Shown here: one piece after another, positions 28,623 to 36,837 of the stretch
Layout of the letters: every line of letters starts with the position of its first letter
How positions within the stretch are numbered: the stretch's first letter is position 1
NCBI GenBank assembly: GCA_035494735.1
Contig: DATJGS010000029.1
Coordinates: 23,496-87,495 of the forward strand
Origin: DATJGS01 sp035494735
GTDB lineage: Bacteria; Eisenbacteria; RBG-16-71-46
DNA: 64,000 bases
Direction: 5' to 3'
Notes under the pieces: model-generated
Told to the model about the DNA's origin: nothing
The model's input: only the letters and a program-made list of their open reading frames with translations
Databases searched by the model: none
Translations under genes and position numbers: made by a program

Positions 28623-31196
28623 TCAGGCGCTGCCGGGGCTCGCCGCTCCGCGCGGCACGCGTGCCGCGACGAGGCTCGCCCACACGGCGATCGCCGCGGT
28701 CACCAGCACGATCGCCAGCGTCACGCCGCCGTACCAGGCGCCGAGGTGCGTCGTCAGATATTCATCCCCGCACACGTTGAACACCGTGACGGCCATGGCC
28801 ATTCCCAGCAGGCCCGAGCGATGCAGCACGAGCCCGAGGATCAGCGCCTCGATCAGCGTGCTGAACAGTATCGGCGCCGTGAGGCCGCTCGAAATGAACA
28901 GCATCACGACGGGAACCCACAGAATCCATCCGAGGACTTTGTTTCGGACCGTACGCTGGAGCAGGGCGAGCACGAGGCCGAGGACGATCGACAGGAGCGT
29001 GCCCTGACTGGCGCCCCGCATCAGGAGCCCGACCGCGTGCAAGCCGCCCGTCGCGGCAGATTGAATGTCGCCGGCCGGCGCCGACTTCGCGAACCAACCC
29101 TGCAGCTGCCCGACGTCGGCGACGATCGCGCCCCCCAGCAATCCCATGAGGGCGTCTCGACCGACGAGTCGGTCCGCCCAACGGCCATCGATCAGGCGCG
29201 TCCACGACACCAGCCACTCCGGGTGCTGGCGGCGGACGATCGGTTCGAGTGCCAGATACGCAAACGCCCCGAGGACGATGTAGTACGCGCCGAGGGCCAG
29301 CGACACCCCGAGCATCTGTCCGGCTACGAGCAGCCGCGGGGACGGCAGAAGCGACCACCCGAGCAATCCGACGACGCCGAGCGTGGCGCATATTCGAACG
29401 GCGCCGCGCGTGTCGGCACGCCCCTCGATGAGATTGCGGCGCGCGAAGTACACCACGAACGCCATGAGCAGGATGGGCACGAGACCGAGGATCGTGCTCC
29501 AGCGAACGGCTCCCAGGGTCGGGGACTCGAGAGCGTAGGGCGCGCCCACGGCGAAGAACGTGACGCGGCCTCCGTACGCGCCGCCCTGCGCGCGGCGCGT
29601 TCCGCCCGCACTCTCCGCGGTCCACGCGACGTTCGATCGCGTGGGGACCGGCGCGACGGCACTCGGTGGCCCGGGAGCGGGACGAGGTGCGTCGAGGCCG
29701 GCCGCGGTGAAGAACGGACCCCAGTCGGGCGCCGCGGTCCCGGTGTCCGCAACCGAGGGGAAGCGACGGAACTCGAGGAGCCGGCCCTGCAGATCGAAGC
29801 GCATCGCGATCGCCCCCGGCGAATCGAGCGCGGGCAAGGCGAACCGCGAGGCTCCGGTATACACGCGCTCGTCGACTACGTAGACAATCGACACCGGCGA
29901 CCGGCGGTACCAGTAGAAGACGCCGGGAGTCGCCGTGGCGGCGCCCGCGGGCCGAGCCACTCGAACGTCGCGCGAGAATCCGTCGGCGACGTCGTCCCCC
30001 GCGTGCGCCGCGCCGAACGTCCGCGCCCATTCGTCGGCGCGGTCACGCAGCGCGGCGTGCGGCTTGTCGTCAGGCCCGAAGGGCGGACCCCGCCGCTCCG
30101 ACAGCGCGATCGCTCCCGCCAGGCCGACCGCGAGCGCGACGAGCAGACCCAGCGCGACGAGCGGGTGCAGGCCGCCGGCGCCACCCGAGGCCGCGACCAT
30201 CTCGGGCGACGGAGTCTCGCCGGCCATCAATGCCGAGAGAACCGGGTTTCCGCCCGGCAGAGCGCCCGCGACCGCGAGCGCGGAAGCCGGACGCAGCGCC
30301 GGATCGGTCTCGAGGCAGCGCAGGATGGCGCGCTCGACGACCGGATCGAGCGAGCGCACGTGGCTCGACGGCGTCTTGAGCACCGAGTCCGTCCCGCGCG
30401 ATCGCTCGACGTGCTCCGATTCAAACGCGTAGCGGCCCGTGAACACTTCGTACAGCAGGAGCCCGAGCGCGAAGAGATCGCTGCGCACCGACACCGTGCC
30501 GCTCGCCAGCTGCTCGGGCGCCATGTACGCAGGCGTTCCCGCGCGCGACCGGTCGCCGGCGGCCGCGTCCGCCAGCGTCGCGAGGCCGAAGTCGGTGATG
30601 CGCGCACGCCCGCGCCCGTCGAGCATCACGTTGGACGGCTTGAGATCGCGGTGCAGCACGCCCTGATCGTGGATGGCCGCGAGGCCGGCGCAGATCTCGC
30701 GAGCGATCTGCACGCCGCGCTCCTCGGGAAGTCGGCCGATGCGCCGCAACAGGGAGCCGAGGTCCTCGCCGTCGATGTACTCCATCGCGACGAAGTGCAG
30801 CCCGTCGGCCTCGCCCACGTCCCACACGCGACAGACGTTCGGGTGCGAGACCTGGCGCGCCAGCTTCACCTCGTCCATCAGCAGCGCGAGCCGCCCGGCG
30901 TCCTGCTCGAGCGCGCGCGGCAGGAACTTGAGCGCGACGGCCTGGCCGAGCTTGAGGTCGTCGGCGCGATAGACCTCGCCCATGCCGCCGCGGCCGAGCG
31001 GAGTCACGATGCGATAGCGACGATCGAGCACGGTGCCGGGCAGGAACCGCCGATCGTCGCCATGCGACGAGGGCGGTCGTTGCGGGCTCGGCTCTGTCGT
31101 CGCCAGGTCGTCGGCGGCCAGTCGAGCGCCGCAGCTCGCGCAGCGCTCCGCGTCGTCGGGGACCGGACGGGAGCATGTCGGGCACGTCCTGGTCAC
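28623..31196 (-). CDS. zinc-ribbon Ser/Thr protein kinase with large C-terminal membrane domain
   Basis: An 857-residue Hanks-type kinase. It opens with a zinc ribbon (Cys5, Cys8, Cys19, Cys22). The kinase domain covers about residues 60-320, with the glycine loop GRGGMGEVY (68-76), VALK (Lys90), the catalytic LHRDLKPSN (Asp164) and DFG (182-184), and GTPAYMAPEQL; all catalytic residues are intact. After a first membrane helix (HPLVALGLLVALAVGLAGAI) comes an extracytoplasmic part of about 200 residues with YWYRRSPVSIVYVVDERVYT, and then about eight helices (SPRLLVAGQMLGVSLALGAY, YLALEPIVRRQHPEWLVSWT, TLLSIVLGLVLALLQ). The start is a GTG at 31196. A membrane-embedded sensor kinase acting on cytoplasmic targets is likely; ligand and substrates are unknown. 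Confidence 0.95.
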   Translation of the reverse strand: MTRTCPTCSRPVPDDAERCASCGARLAADDLATTEPSPQRPPSSHGDDRRFLPGTVLDRRYRIVTPLGRGGMGEVYRADDLKLGQAVALKFLPRALEQDAGRLALLMDEVKLARQVSHPNVCRVWDVGEADGLHFVAMEYIDGEDLGSLLRRIGRLPEERGVQIAREICAGLAAIHDQGVLHRDLKPSNVMLDGRGRARITDFGLATLADAAAGDRSRAGTPAYMAPEQLASGTVSVRSDLFALGLLLYEVFTGRYAFESEHVERSRGTDSVLKTPSSHVRSLDPVVERAILRCLETDPALRPASALAVAGALPGGNPVLSALMAGETPSPEMVAASGGAGGLHPLVALGLLVALAVGLAGAIALSERRGPPFGPDDKPHAALRDRADEWARTFGAAHAGDDVADGFSRDVRVARPAGAATATPGVFYWYRRSPVSIVYVVDERVYTGASRFALPALDSPGAIAMRFDLQGRLLEFRRFPSVADTGTAAPDWGPFFTAAGLDAPRPAPGPPSAVAPVPTRSNVAWTAESAGGTRRAQGGAYGGRVTFFAVGAPYALESPTLGAVRWSTILGLVPILLMAFVVYFARRNLIEGRADTRGAVRICATLGVVGLLGWSLLPSPRLLVAGQMLGVSLALGAYYIVLGAFAYLALEPIVRRQHPEWLVSWTRLIDGRWADRLVGRDALMGLLGGAIVADVGQLQGWFAKSAPAGDIQSAATGGLHAVGLLMRGASQGTLLSIVLGLVLALLQRTVRNKVLGWILWVPVVMLFISSGLTAPILFSTLIEALILGLVLHRSGLLGMAMAVTVFNVCGDEYLTTHLGAWYGGVTLAIVLVTAAIAVWASLVAARVPRGAASPGSA

Positions 31197-31291
31197 AGGA
31201 ACCCTCGCGCGGGAGCGGCCTGCGGCATCTTCGCCGGCGAAGCGGAACGGCGCGTGACCCTACAAGGGCGGGAAACCGCGAACAAGCGCCC

Positions 31292-32494
31292 CTACCTCTT
31301 GCTCGCCCCCGACACGATGAGGGCGATCAACGCGAGCGCCGGGATCCACAGAGCGGCGCGCGCGGTCCACGGCACGACGCGTGTCGGCGGCGGCGTGGGG
31401 TCGGGCACGCCGATCGCGTCGCGCGCCTGACGCATGACGGCGGCGAACGCGGCGAGCCAGGCGAGGCCGAGCGCGAGGAGCAGCCCCAGGTGCCCGGTCG
31501 TCGCCAGCGCGCGCGCGACGCGCATCCACAGCCACGCGCCCGGCGTTCCGGGCACGCCGGCCAGCGACGCGGTCGCGAGCCAGCCGGCGAGTCCGGCGGC
31601 GGGATGGCGGCGGAACAGCGCACCGCCCGGGCGCGCGGTGCCGCCCGAGACCGGCAGGAAGCGCGCGAGCACGCTCGCGCCGGTGACGGCCAGCACTTGG
31701 TGCGCGGTCCACGCCGTGAACCACGTGGGATCCGCGGCGCGGCGCCCGGCCAGCAGCATGCCGAGCGCGAGTCCGCCCTGCAGGCTGACGAGCGTGCCGA
31801 CGCGACGCTCGGGGCGGCGCTGCACGAGCAACGTGGCCGCGCCGGCCAGCCAGGCGATGCCGGCGCACACGCCGAGCAGGCCGATGCTGATGGCGTTCGC
31901 GGTCGGCAGCATCTCGACGCCTTCCATGCGCGCGCCGATCCACGCCGCGCCGGTCGTCTGCAACGCGACGACCGCGAGCGGCGCGGCCCACGGGCGCGCG
32001 CCCTGCAGCACGTCGGCCAGCCAGAAGTGGAACGGCGCGCCGCCCAGCATCACGAGGCCGGTCAGCATCGACAGCGGCAGCGCCACGCTCCAGAGATACG
32101 GCGCGTCGATGCCGAGGCCGAGCACGCCCCACTGTTCGAGCACGCGCGGCGTGCCGGTCACGAGCACGAGCAGGTCGGCGCCGGCCCACGACAGCGCGAG
32201 CGAAACGCCCATCACCCACAGGAGCTTCAGTGCGCACTCGTTCTGCAGCAGCTCGTCGCGGTCGCGCGCCAGGATCGCGACGACGAGCGCCACCACGAGC
32301 GCCGCGCCGGCGTGGCCGAACGGGAGGCGGCCCGTGCTGATCGCGGCGAGCGGCAGCAGCACGACGATGGGCGCGAGCGCGTACAGCAGCCCGTGGCCGC
32401 GACGATCGACCGACAGCAGCAGGGCGGCCGCCACGAGCGCGGCGAGCGCGGGGCCGTAGGCCAGCAGCTGGGCGAGCATCGTGGCGGCGTTCAT
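31292..32494 (-). CDS. NuoN/antiporter-like membrane subunit lacking the usual proton-path lysines
   Basis: A 400-residue hydrophobic protein of about 11-12 helices. The family landmark of the complex I antiporter subunits is visible as VMLGGAPFHFWLADVLQGAR (147-166), matching the K-x-x-x-x-PFHxWxPDVxQGA region, and SLAGVPGTPGAWLW matches SLAGIPxTxGFxGK. In this copy the invariant Lys five residues before PFH is Met149, the following helix has QTTG where a Lys is expected, and the GK lysine is Trp323. The acidic residue of helix 5 survives as Asp107. Such losses suggest a structural or non-pumping role. Its ATG at 32494 overlaps the NuoL-like stop as ATGA, so it is translationally coupled and last in the group. 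Confidence 0.78.
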   Translation of the reverse strand: MNAATMLAQLLAYGPALAALVAAALLLSVDRRGHGLLYALAPIVVLLPLAAISTGRLPFGHAGAALVVALVVAILARDRDELLQNECALKLLWVMGVSLALSWAGADLLVLVTGTPRVLEQWGVLGLGIDAPYLWSVALPLSMLTGLVMLGGAPFHFWLADVLQGARPWAAPLAVVALQTTGAAWIGARMEGVEMLPTANAISIGLLGVCAGIAWLAGAATLLVQRRPERRVGTLVSLQGGLALGMLLAGRRAADPTWFTAWTAHQVLAVTGASVLARFLPVSGGTARPGGALFRRHPAAGLAGWLATASLAGVPGTPGAWLWMRVARALATTGHLGLLLALGLAWLAAFAAVMRQARDAIGVPDPTPPPTRVVPWTARAALWIPALALIALIVSGASKR

Positions 32495-33900
32495 CGGAGG
32501 AACGGCAGCACGAGCGCGAGCACGCTGAGGCCGACGAGGAACAGCAGGTACTCCTGCGCATCGCCGGTGTGCAGATCGCGCAGCGGCGAGATCACGGACG
32601 TGGCGAGGCGTCCGAGCGCGTCCACGATCCAGCGTTCGAGCGCGGTCACGTTGCGGAACGTGCCGCGGGCCAGTCCGCGCGCGAGCGCGCCGAAGCCGCG
32701 CGGCAACGGATCGCGCGGGCGCGGCGCGCTCTCGCTGGCGATCGCGGCCCCGGCGGTCGGCTGCACGACGTGCTTGGCGGCGCGCTTGCGCTTCGGCAGC
32801 GCGAACGCCGCGCCGCCGCCGAGCGCGGACGGCAGCAGCGAGATCACCGAGCCGGGCCACGACGCCTCGAAGCCGAGCCACCAGCCGAGCAGCAGCGCGA
32901 GCGGCCCGAGCACGAGCGTGAGCAGCGCGCTGAAGTGGCTGAGCGTGACCGCCGCGTCGCGGCGCATCATCTGGCGGCGCTCGGGCGCCTTCACGATGCG
33001 CCGGACCGCGATCCACGCGGTGAGCGTGACCGGCACCGCAGTCAGGAAGAAGCGAACCGCGTGCGCCCCGCCGCCCGGGCCGAAGCCGACGCGGATGAGC
33101 AGCGGCCACGACAGCGCGGCCGAGCCGACCCAGCTCGCCGCGCGCCACATGCGCGGCAGCGTCGTGCCGCGCCGCGACGTGGCGCCGCGCAGCTCGCCGG
33201 CCAGCATGAACGCGCGGCCGCCGCACGCGCCGAGCCACAGCAGCAGGCTGACCTGCGGGCGCACGGCGGCGCTGGCCACGAGCAGCGCGCCGAGCGCGCT
33301 GTCGGTGATCGTGAGCCAGCGCAGCGACGCGATCCATTGGCGGCGCCCGAACGCGCGGAGCGCGGACAGCACGGCGGTCAGCAGCAGCAGCGCCTCGGCG
33401 ATGCGCCGGATCTCGGGAACCGGCACCCACGCGTCGGCGTTCCGCCACAGCACGGCGAAGCCGGCCGCGGGCAGCAGCGTGGGCAGCCACGGGCGCATGA
33501 CCAGCAGCGGGCCCGAGACGTCCGAGTAGGGCCGCGACAGCGGCAGCGCCGCGAGCAGCTCGAGCCCGGCCCACACCACGCCGCCCGCCTCGAGGCGCGG
33601 CAGCAGCGCGGCCGCGCCCATGTGCGCGAAGCCGGGCCACGCCGGCACCGACGCGGCGATGGCGTGCACGCCGGCCGCGAACCACAGCGCCTGCGCGGGG
33701 CGCCTCAGCCACGACCAGCGCCGCACCTGCTCCACCGCGTCGTCGGCCGCGCGCGCCCAGCACCAGAACGCGAGCGCCAGCAGTTCGAGGCCGAGCGCCG
33801 AGAACACGAGGCCGCGCGCGGCCAGCGACGCGAGCCCGAGCACGGTGAGCGTCGCGCCCTGGCGGCGCGCGTCGAATCCCTGGAGCAGGCGGCGGAGCAT
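32491..33900 (-). CDS. divergent NuoL/HyfB-like membrane subunit
   Basis: A 469-residue membrane protein with about 12 helices. Similarity to NuoL-type subunits is weak but visible: LTITDSALGALLVASAAV resembles YSTISQLGYMxxAxG, and LGACGGRAFMLAGELRG resembles HAFFKALLFLxAG, with Arg229 at the lysine position. PLSRPYSDVSGP may correspond to PFHTWLPDAMEGP, in which case the upstream key Lys is Leu115 and the PFH histidine is lost. The protein is shorter than NuoL (about 610) and lacks a clear lateral helix. It starts one base after the HyfE-like stop and overlaps the NuoN-like start by four bases. Assignment rests on remote motifs plus the company it keeps. Confidence 0.62.
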   Translation of the reverse strand: MLRRLLQGFDARRQGATLTVLGLASLAARGLVFSALGLELLALAFWCWARAADDAVEQVRRWSWLRRPAQALWFAAGVHAIAASVPAWPGFAHMGAAALLPRLEAGGVVWAGLELLAALPLSRPYSDVSGPLLVMRPWLPTLLPAAGFAVLWRNADAWVPVPEIRRIAEALLLLTAVLSALRAFGRRQWIASLRWLTITDSALGALLVASAAVRPQVSLLLWLGACGGRAFMLAGELRGATSRRGTTLPRMWRAASWVGSAALSWPLLIRVGFGPGGGAHAVRFFLTAVPVTLTAWIAVRRIVKAPERRQMMRRDAAVTLSHFSALLTLVLGPLALLLGWWLGFEASWPGSVISLLPSALGGGAAFALPKRKRAAKHVVQPTAGAAIASESAPRPRDPLPRGFGALARGLARGTFRNVTALERWIVDALGRLATSVISPLRDLHTGDAQEYLLFLVGLSVLALVLPFLR

Positions 33901-33901
33901 G

Positions 33902-34555
33902 TCAGTCGTGCAGGTCGTGGGCCTGGCTGACCCACACGCTGCCGGCGGCCGCGGCGCGCGCTTCGGCCAGGCGCGACGTCAGCGCCGCGGCCAGCGCGGT
34001 GCCGAGCAGCACACCCGAGGTGACATGCGGCTCGCTCGGGATCTGCGCCGAGTGCGCCGCGTTGTCGAGGAGCTGGAGCCCGAAGCCGAGCGTACCGAGC
34101 GACAGCATGGCGCGCTGCAGATGCCGGCGCAGCATGAGGTGGATGAGCCCGAGCGTCATGAGCGCGATGCCGTACGACACGGTGCGGCTCAAGGCCGGCG
34201 CCAGGTCCTGGCGCGCGATGGCGGCCACGATCAGCAGGAACAGCGCAGTGCCGAGCAGCAGTCCGACCGCGCCCGACTCGAAGCCGCCGGGCCGCGCCGA
34301 CGGATCGGGCGCCGGATCCCGCTCCGCGGCCACGATGCGCGCGCCGATCGCCAGCCACAGCGCGAACCAGCCCGCGCGCAGCCACAGGCCGCCGAGCTCG
34401 ACGAGCACCGGCGAGGCGATCGCCAGAAGCAGCGCCGCGAGCGCGGCCGTGCGCCGCCCCGGCAGCAGGATCGCGAGCACGAGCGCGATGGCCGGCAGCG
34501 CGAGGCGCAGCGCCTCCCACGGCTCGAGCTGGCTCCAGGCGTCGAGAAAGTGCAT
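33902..34555 (-). CDS. HyfE/NuoK-like membrane protein
   Basis: The 217-residue protein has six to seven helices. The second half carries the NuoK/HyfE pattern: LIHLMLRRHLQRAMLSLGTL, then GFGLQLLDNAA, then HVTSGVLLGTALAAALTSRL. The helix motif GLExxxN, whose Glu is important for proton transfer in NuoK, reads GLQLLDN with Gln161. HyfE of hydrogenase-4 has the same two-part architecture and about the same length (216). AAGGGGA before the ATG at 34555 gives a ribosome site. It is the first of the three coupled membrane genes and follows ptsN by 138 bases on the same strand. No hydrogenase, formate dehydrogenase or NADH-dehydrogenase subunit is nearby. Confidence 0.65.
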   Translation of the reverse strand: MHFLDAWSQLEPWEALRLALPAIALVLAILLPGRRTAALAALLLAIASPVLVELGGLWLRAGWFALWLAIGARIVAAERDPAPDPSARPGGFESGAVGLLLGTALFLLIVAAIARQDLAPALSRTVSYGIALMTLGLIHLMLRRHLQRAMLSLGTLGFGLQLLDNAAHSAQIPSEPHVTSGVLLGTALAAALTSRLAEARAAAAGSVWVSQAHDLHD

Positions 34556-34693
34556 GCGTCGGTCCCCTTGGGGGAGGTCAGGGCGCGTCGAAGTCGCGAT
34601 TCGCGGGCGCGGGCGTGCGTCCCAAGCGCCGTGCCGATGCGAGAGCCAGGTGTCCGCGGCGAGCGGCCGCCTGAGCCGGCGGTCGCCGGGCTT

Positions 34694-35161
34694 TCAGGGA
34701 ATGTAGACGCTTTCCGCCGACTGGAGCGCCGCGAGGAAGGCTTCGGGGCTCTTCACTTCGCGCAGCGTCCGCCGCACCGATTCCTCCTTGAACAGGCGCG
34801 AGAAGTTCGCGAGCACCTTGACGTGCTGCGTGGTGGCGTTCTCGGGCGAGACGAACAGCACGAGCAGGTAGGCCGGCTGGCCGTCGTCGGATTCGAAGTC
34901 GAGGCCCTCGGGAGCGACGCCCACGGCCGCGGCCATCCGGTCGACGGAGCGGGCCTTGCCGTGAGGAATGGCAACCCCGTTGCCGATCCCGGTGCTCATC
35001 ATGGCCTCGCGGCGCATGACGCGATCGAGGATCTCGCCCTTGCTGTCGAAGCCGTGCGCCGACTCGAGCAGCTCGACGAGCTCGACGAGCGCCTCGCGCT
35101 TGCTGTGCGCCTTGAGCTTGAGCGCGATGGCGTCGGGATTGAGCAGTTCGGACAGGCGCAT
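34694..35161 (-). CDS. ptsN: PTS EIIA-type regulatory protein, PtsN-like
   Basis: A 155-residue EIIA of the fructose/nitrogen (PTS_EIIA_2) type with the phosphorylatable His67 in NGVAIPHGKA and the domain's usual features (LSELLNPDAIALKLKAHSKR, ILDRVMRREAMMSTGIGNG, PAYLLVLFVSPENATTQHVK, FLAALQSAESVYI). No membrane EIIC or EIIB lies nearby, so a regulatory role is likely, as for PtsN, which controls potassium uptake and nitrogen or stress responses by protein contact. GGAG seven to eight bases upstream favours the ATG at 35161; starts at 35191 and 35203 are possible. It precedes the complex-I-like trio on the same strand, so it may be in their operon. Confidence 0.9.
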   Translation of the reverse strand: MRLSELLNPDAIALKLKAHSKREALVELVELLESAHGFDSKGEILDRVMRREAMMSTGIGNGVAIPHGKARSVDRMAAAVGVAPEGLDFESDDGQPAYLLVLFVSPENATTQHVKVLANFSRLFKEESVRRTLREVKSPEAFLAALQSAESVYIP

Positions 35162-35467
35162 CGGGGCGCTCCACGGGGCGAACAGGTTCATCGACAGAGA
35201 CACCGAAACCTAGGGAGCGCTCGGGTGGGTGTCAAGCGCGAACGCCGCGCGCGTCGCGAAGATCGTGCAGGATGCACGGGCGCGCGACGCGCGAGCGAAT
35301 GCGTGATGGCGCGCATTCGCATGCTTCGCGGCGCGGTGACTGTGATAGGATTTTTCGCGTGCGCGAGCGTGGTCCTGGAGCCCCGCTTCGCACGCCACCC
35401 CCGACACCCCCTTTGGGACTGAAGGATCAACCGAATGGGCCGCCCGGCAGGGAGGCAGGGAAGCCCC
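35162..35467. other. divergent region between ptsN and the diguanylate cyclase gene
   Basis: About 306 bases without a convincing open frame. An extended -10-like element TGATAGGAT lies at 35343-35351 on the plus strand, 117 bases before the cyclase ATG, but no good -35 is present at 16-18 bases. A purine-rich stretch with GGGAGG just before 35468 provides the ribosome site. Confidence 0.35.
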
Positions 35468-36802
35468 ATGAAGCAGAAGACCATCGATTTTCGCGAGCTG
35501 CTCGAGCGGCTGCTGCCGATCGAAGCGCTCCCGCCGGCCGATCGCCTGAGCGTGCACCGCGCGCTCGCCACCGGCGTGGCCGGCCAGATCGAGCGCGCCG
35601 CGATGCATGCGCTGCACCAGCTCGAGCAGGCTGGCGCCGTGCGCCGCATGCCGGGCGGCGACCCGGCGGCGCCCGGCCACGTGCGCTATCAGCGCGAGGG
35701 CGCGGTCGACGTCATCACCGTGCAGATGCCCGAGTCGCAGCGCCACGCCGGCATGCTGGTGTTCGAGCGCGCCGCGCTGCCGTCGCAGGCTCCGGCCGGA
35801 CTCGATCACGTGCGCAGCCTGCTGCGGCTCGACGATCCGGTGCTGCTCGCCGACCCGCGCCGGGCCGACGCGCGCGTCGCGCTGCTCGAGCAGATCCGCC
35901 AGGCCGGCCGCGCGCTCCTGGGCGCGAGCGAAGTCCACCTCGTGCTCACGAACGAGCCGGGCGCGCCCGGGGACACGCCGTTCGATCGCGAACTCGTCGA
36001 GGAGGCGCGGCGCCGGCCGGACGCGCTGTTCTACGGACCCGATCTCGCGCAGGCTCCCGCGCTGGCGGCGGAGGCCGAGCGCCGCGGCGTGCGCTCGATC
36101 GTGCTCGGCGCCATCGTGATTCCGGAGCGCGGCGCGATCGGCGCGCTCGAGGTGCTGACCCGCGAGCCCGATCCGTTCCGCCCCGAGGACCTGGCCATGA
36201 TCGCGCTGCTCGCCGACTCGTGCGCCACGGCGCTCGAGCGCGCGGCGCGCATCGAGAAGCTGGTGTTCATCGATCCGTTGACGTCGGCGTACAACCGCTC
36301 GTACTTCGATCTGCAGGTCGCGAACGAGATGGCGCGCGCCCAGCGCGAGCAGACCTCGATCGCCCTGTGCATCGCCGACATCGACGAATTCAAGTCCTTC
36401 AACACGGCGTTCGGCTACGAAGCCGGCAACGAAGTGCTCGTGCAGGTCGCGAGCGCGCTCAAGCGCGGCGTGCGCCCGTTCGACACGGTGGCGCGCTGGG
36501 GCGGCGAGGAATTCGCCGTGCTGCTGACTGCGCCGGTGCAGGCCGACGACGTGGCCACCGTGTGCGAGCGCCTGCGCACGCTGGTCGAGCGCATGCCGGT
36601 GCGCATCGAGGGCCTCGACCGCCGCGCGCACCGCCTCGGCGTCACGATCAGCCTCGGCGTCGCGATGTTCCCGGACCACGCCGAGACGCCGCAGGACCTG
36701 TGGCGCGCCGCGAACCAGGCCCTGCTCCGCGCGAAGCGGCCGCCGAAGAACCAGGTCGTGTTCTTCAGCGCGCCGCGCGACGCGCGTTCCCAGGCGGGCT
36801 GA
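35468..36802 (+). CDS. diguanylate cyclase (GGDEF) with N-terminal GAF-like sensor
   Basis: A 444-residue soluble protein. Residues about 120-260 form a GAF-like domain (ALLEQIRQAGRALLGASEVH, IGALEVLTREPDPFRPEDLA), and about 265-440 a GGDEF domain: FIDPLTSAYNRSYFDLQVAN, IALCIADIDEFKSFNTAFGY, and the active-site signature GGEEF (345-349) in RWGGEEFAVLL. An RxxD allosteric inhibition site (Arg336-Asp339) stands five residues before GGEEF, so the enzyme should make cyclic di-GMP and be product-inhibited. No EAL or PilZ partner is visible in the window. The ATG at 35468 follows an AGGGA-type site; the ATG at 35435 is a less likely alternative. Confidence 0.95.
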   Translation: MKQKTIDFRELLERLLPIEALPPADRLSVHRALATGVAGQIERAAMHALHQLEQAGAVRRMPGGDPAAPGHVRYQREGAVDVITVQMPESQRHAGMLVFERAALPSQAPAGLDHVRSLLRLDDPVLLADPRRADARVALLEQIRQAGRALLGASEVHLVLTNEPGAPGDTPFDRELVEEARRRPDALFYGPDLAQAPALAAEAERRGVRSIVLGAIVIPERGAIGALEVLTREPDPFRPEDLAMIALLADSCATALERAARIEKLVFIDPLTSAYNRSYFDLQVANEMARAQREQTSIALCIADIDEFKSFNTAFGYEAGNEVLVQVASALKRGVRPFDTVARWGGEEFAVLLTAPVQADDVATVCERLRTLVERMPVRIEGLDRRAHRLGVTISLGVAMFPDHAETPQDLWRAANQALLRAKRPPKNQVVFFSAPRDARSQAG

Positions 36803-36837
36803 GCCGACGTTCGCCGCTCCGGCCTGACGACACGACG

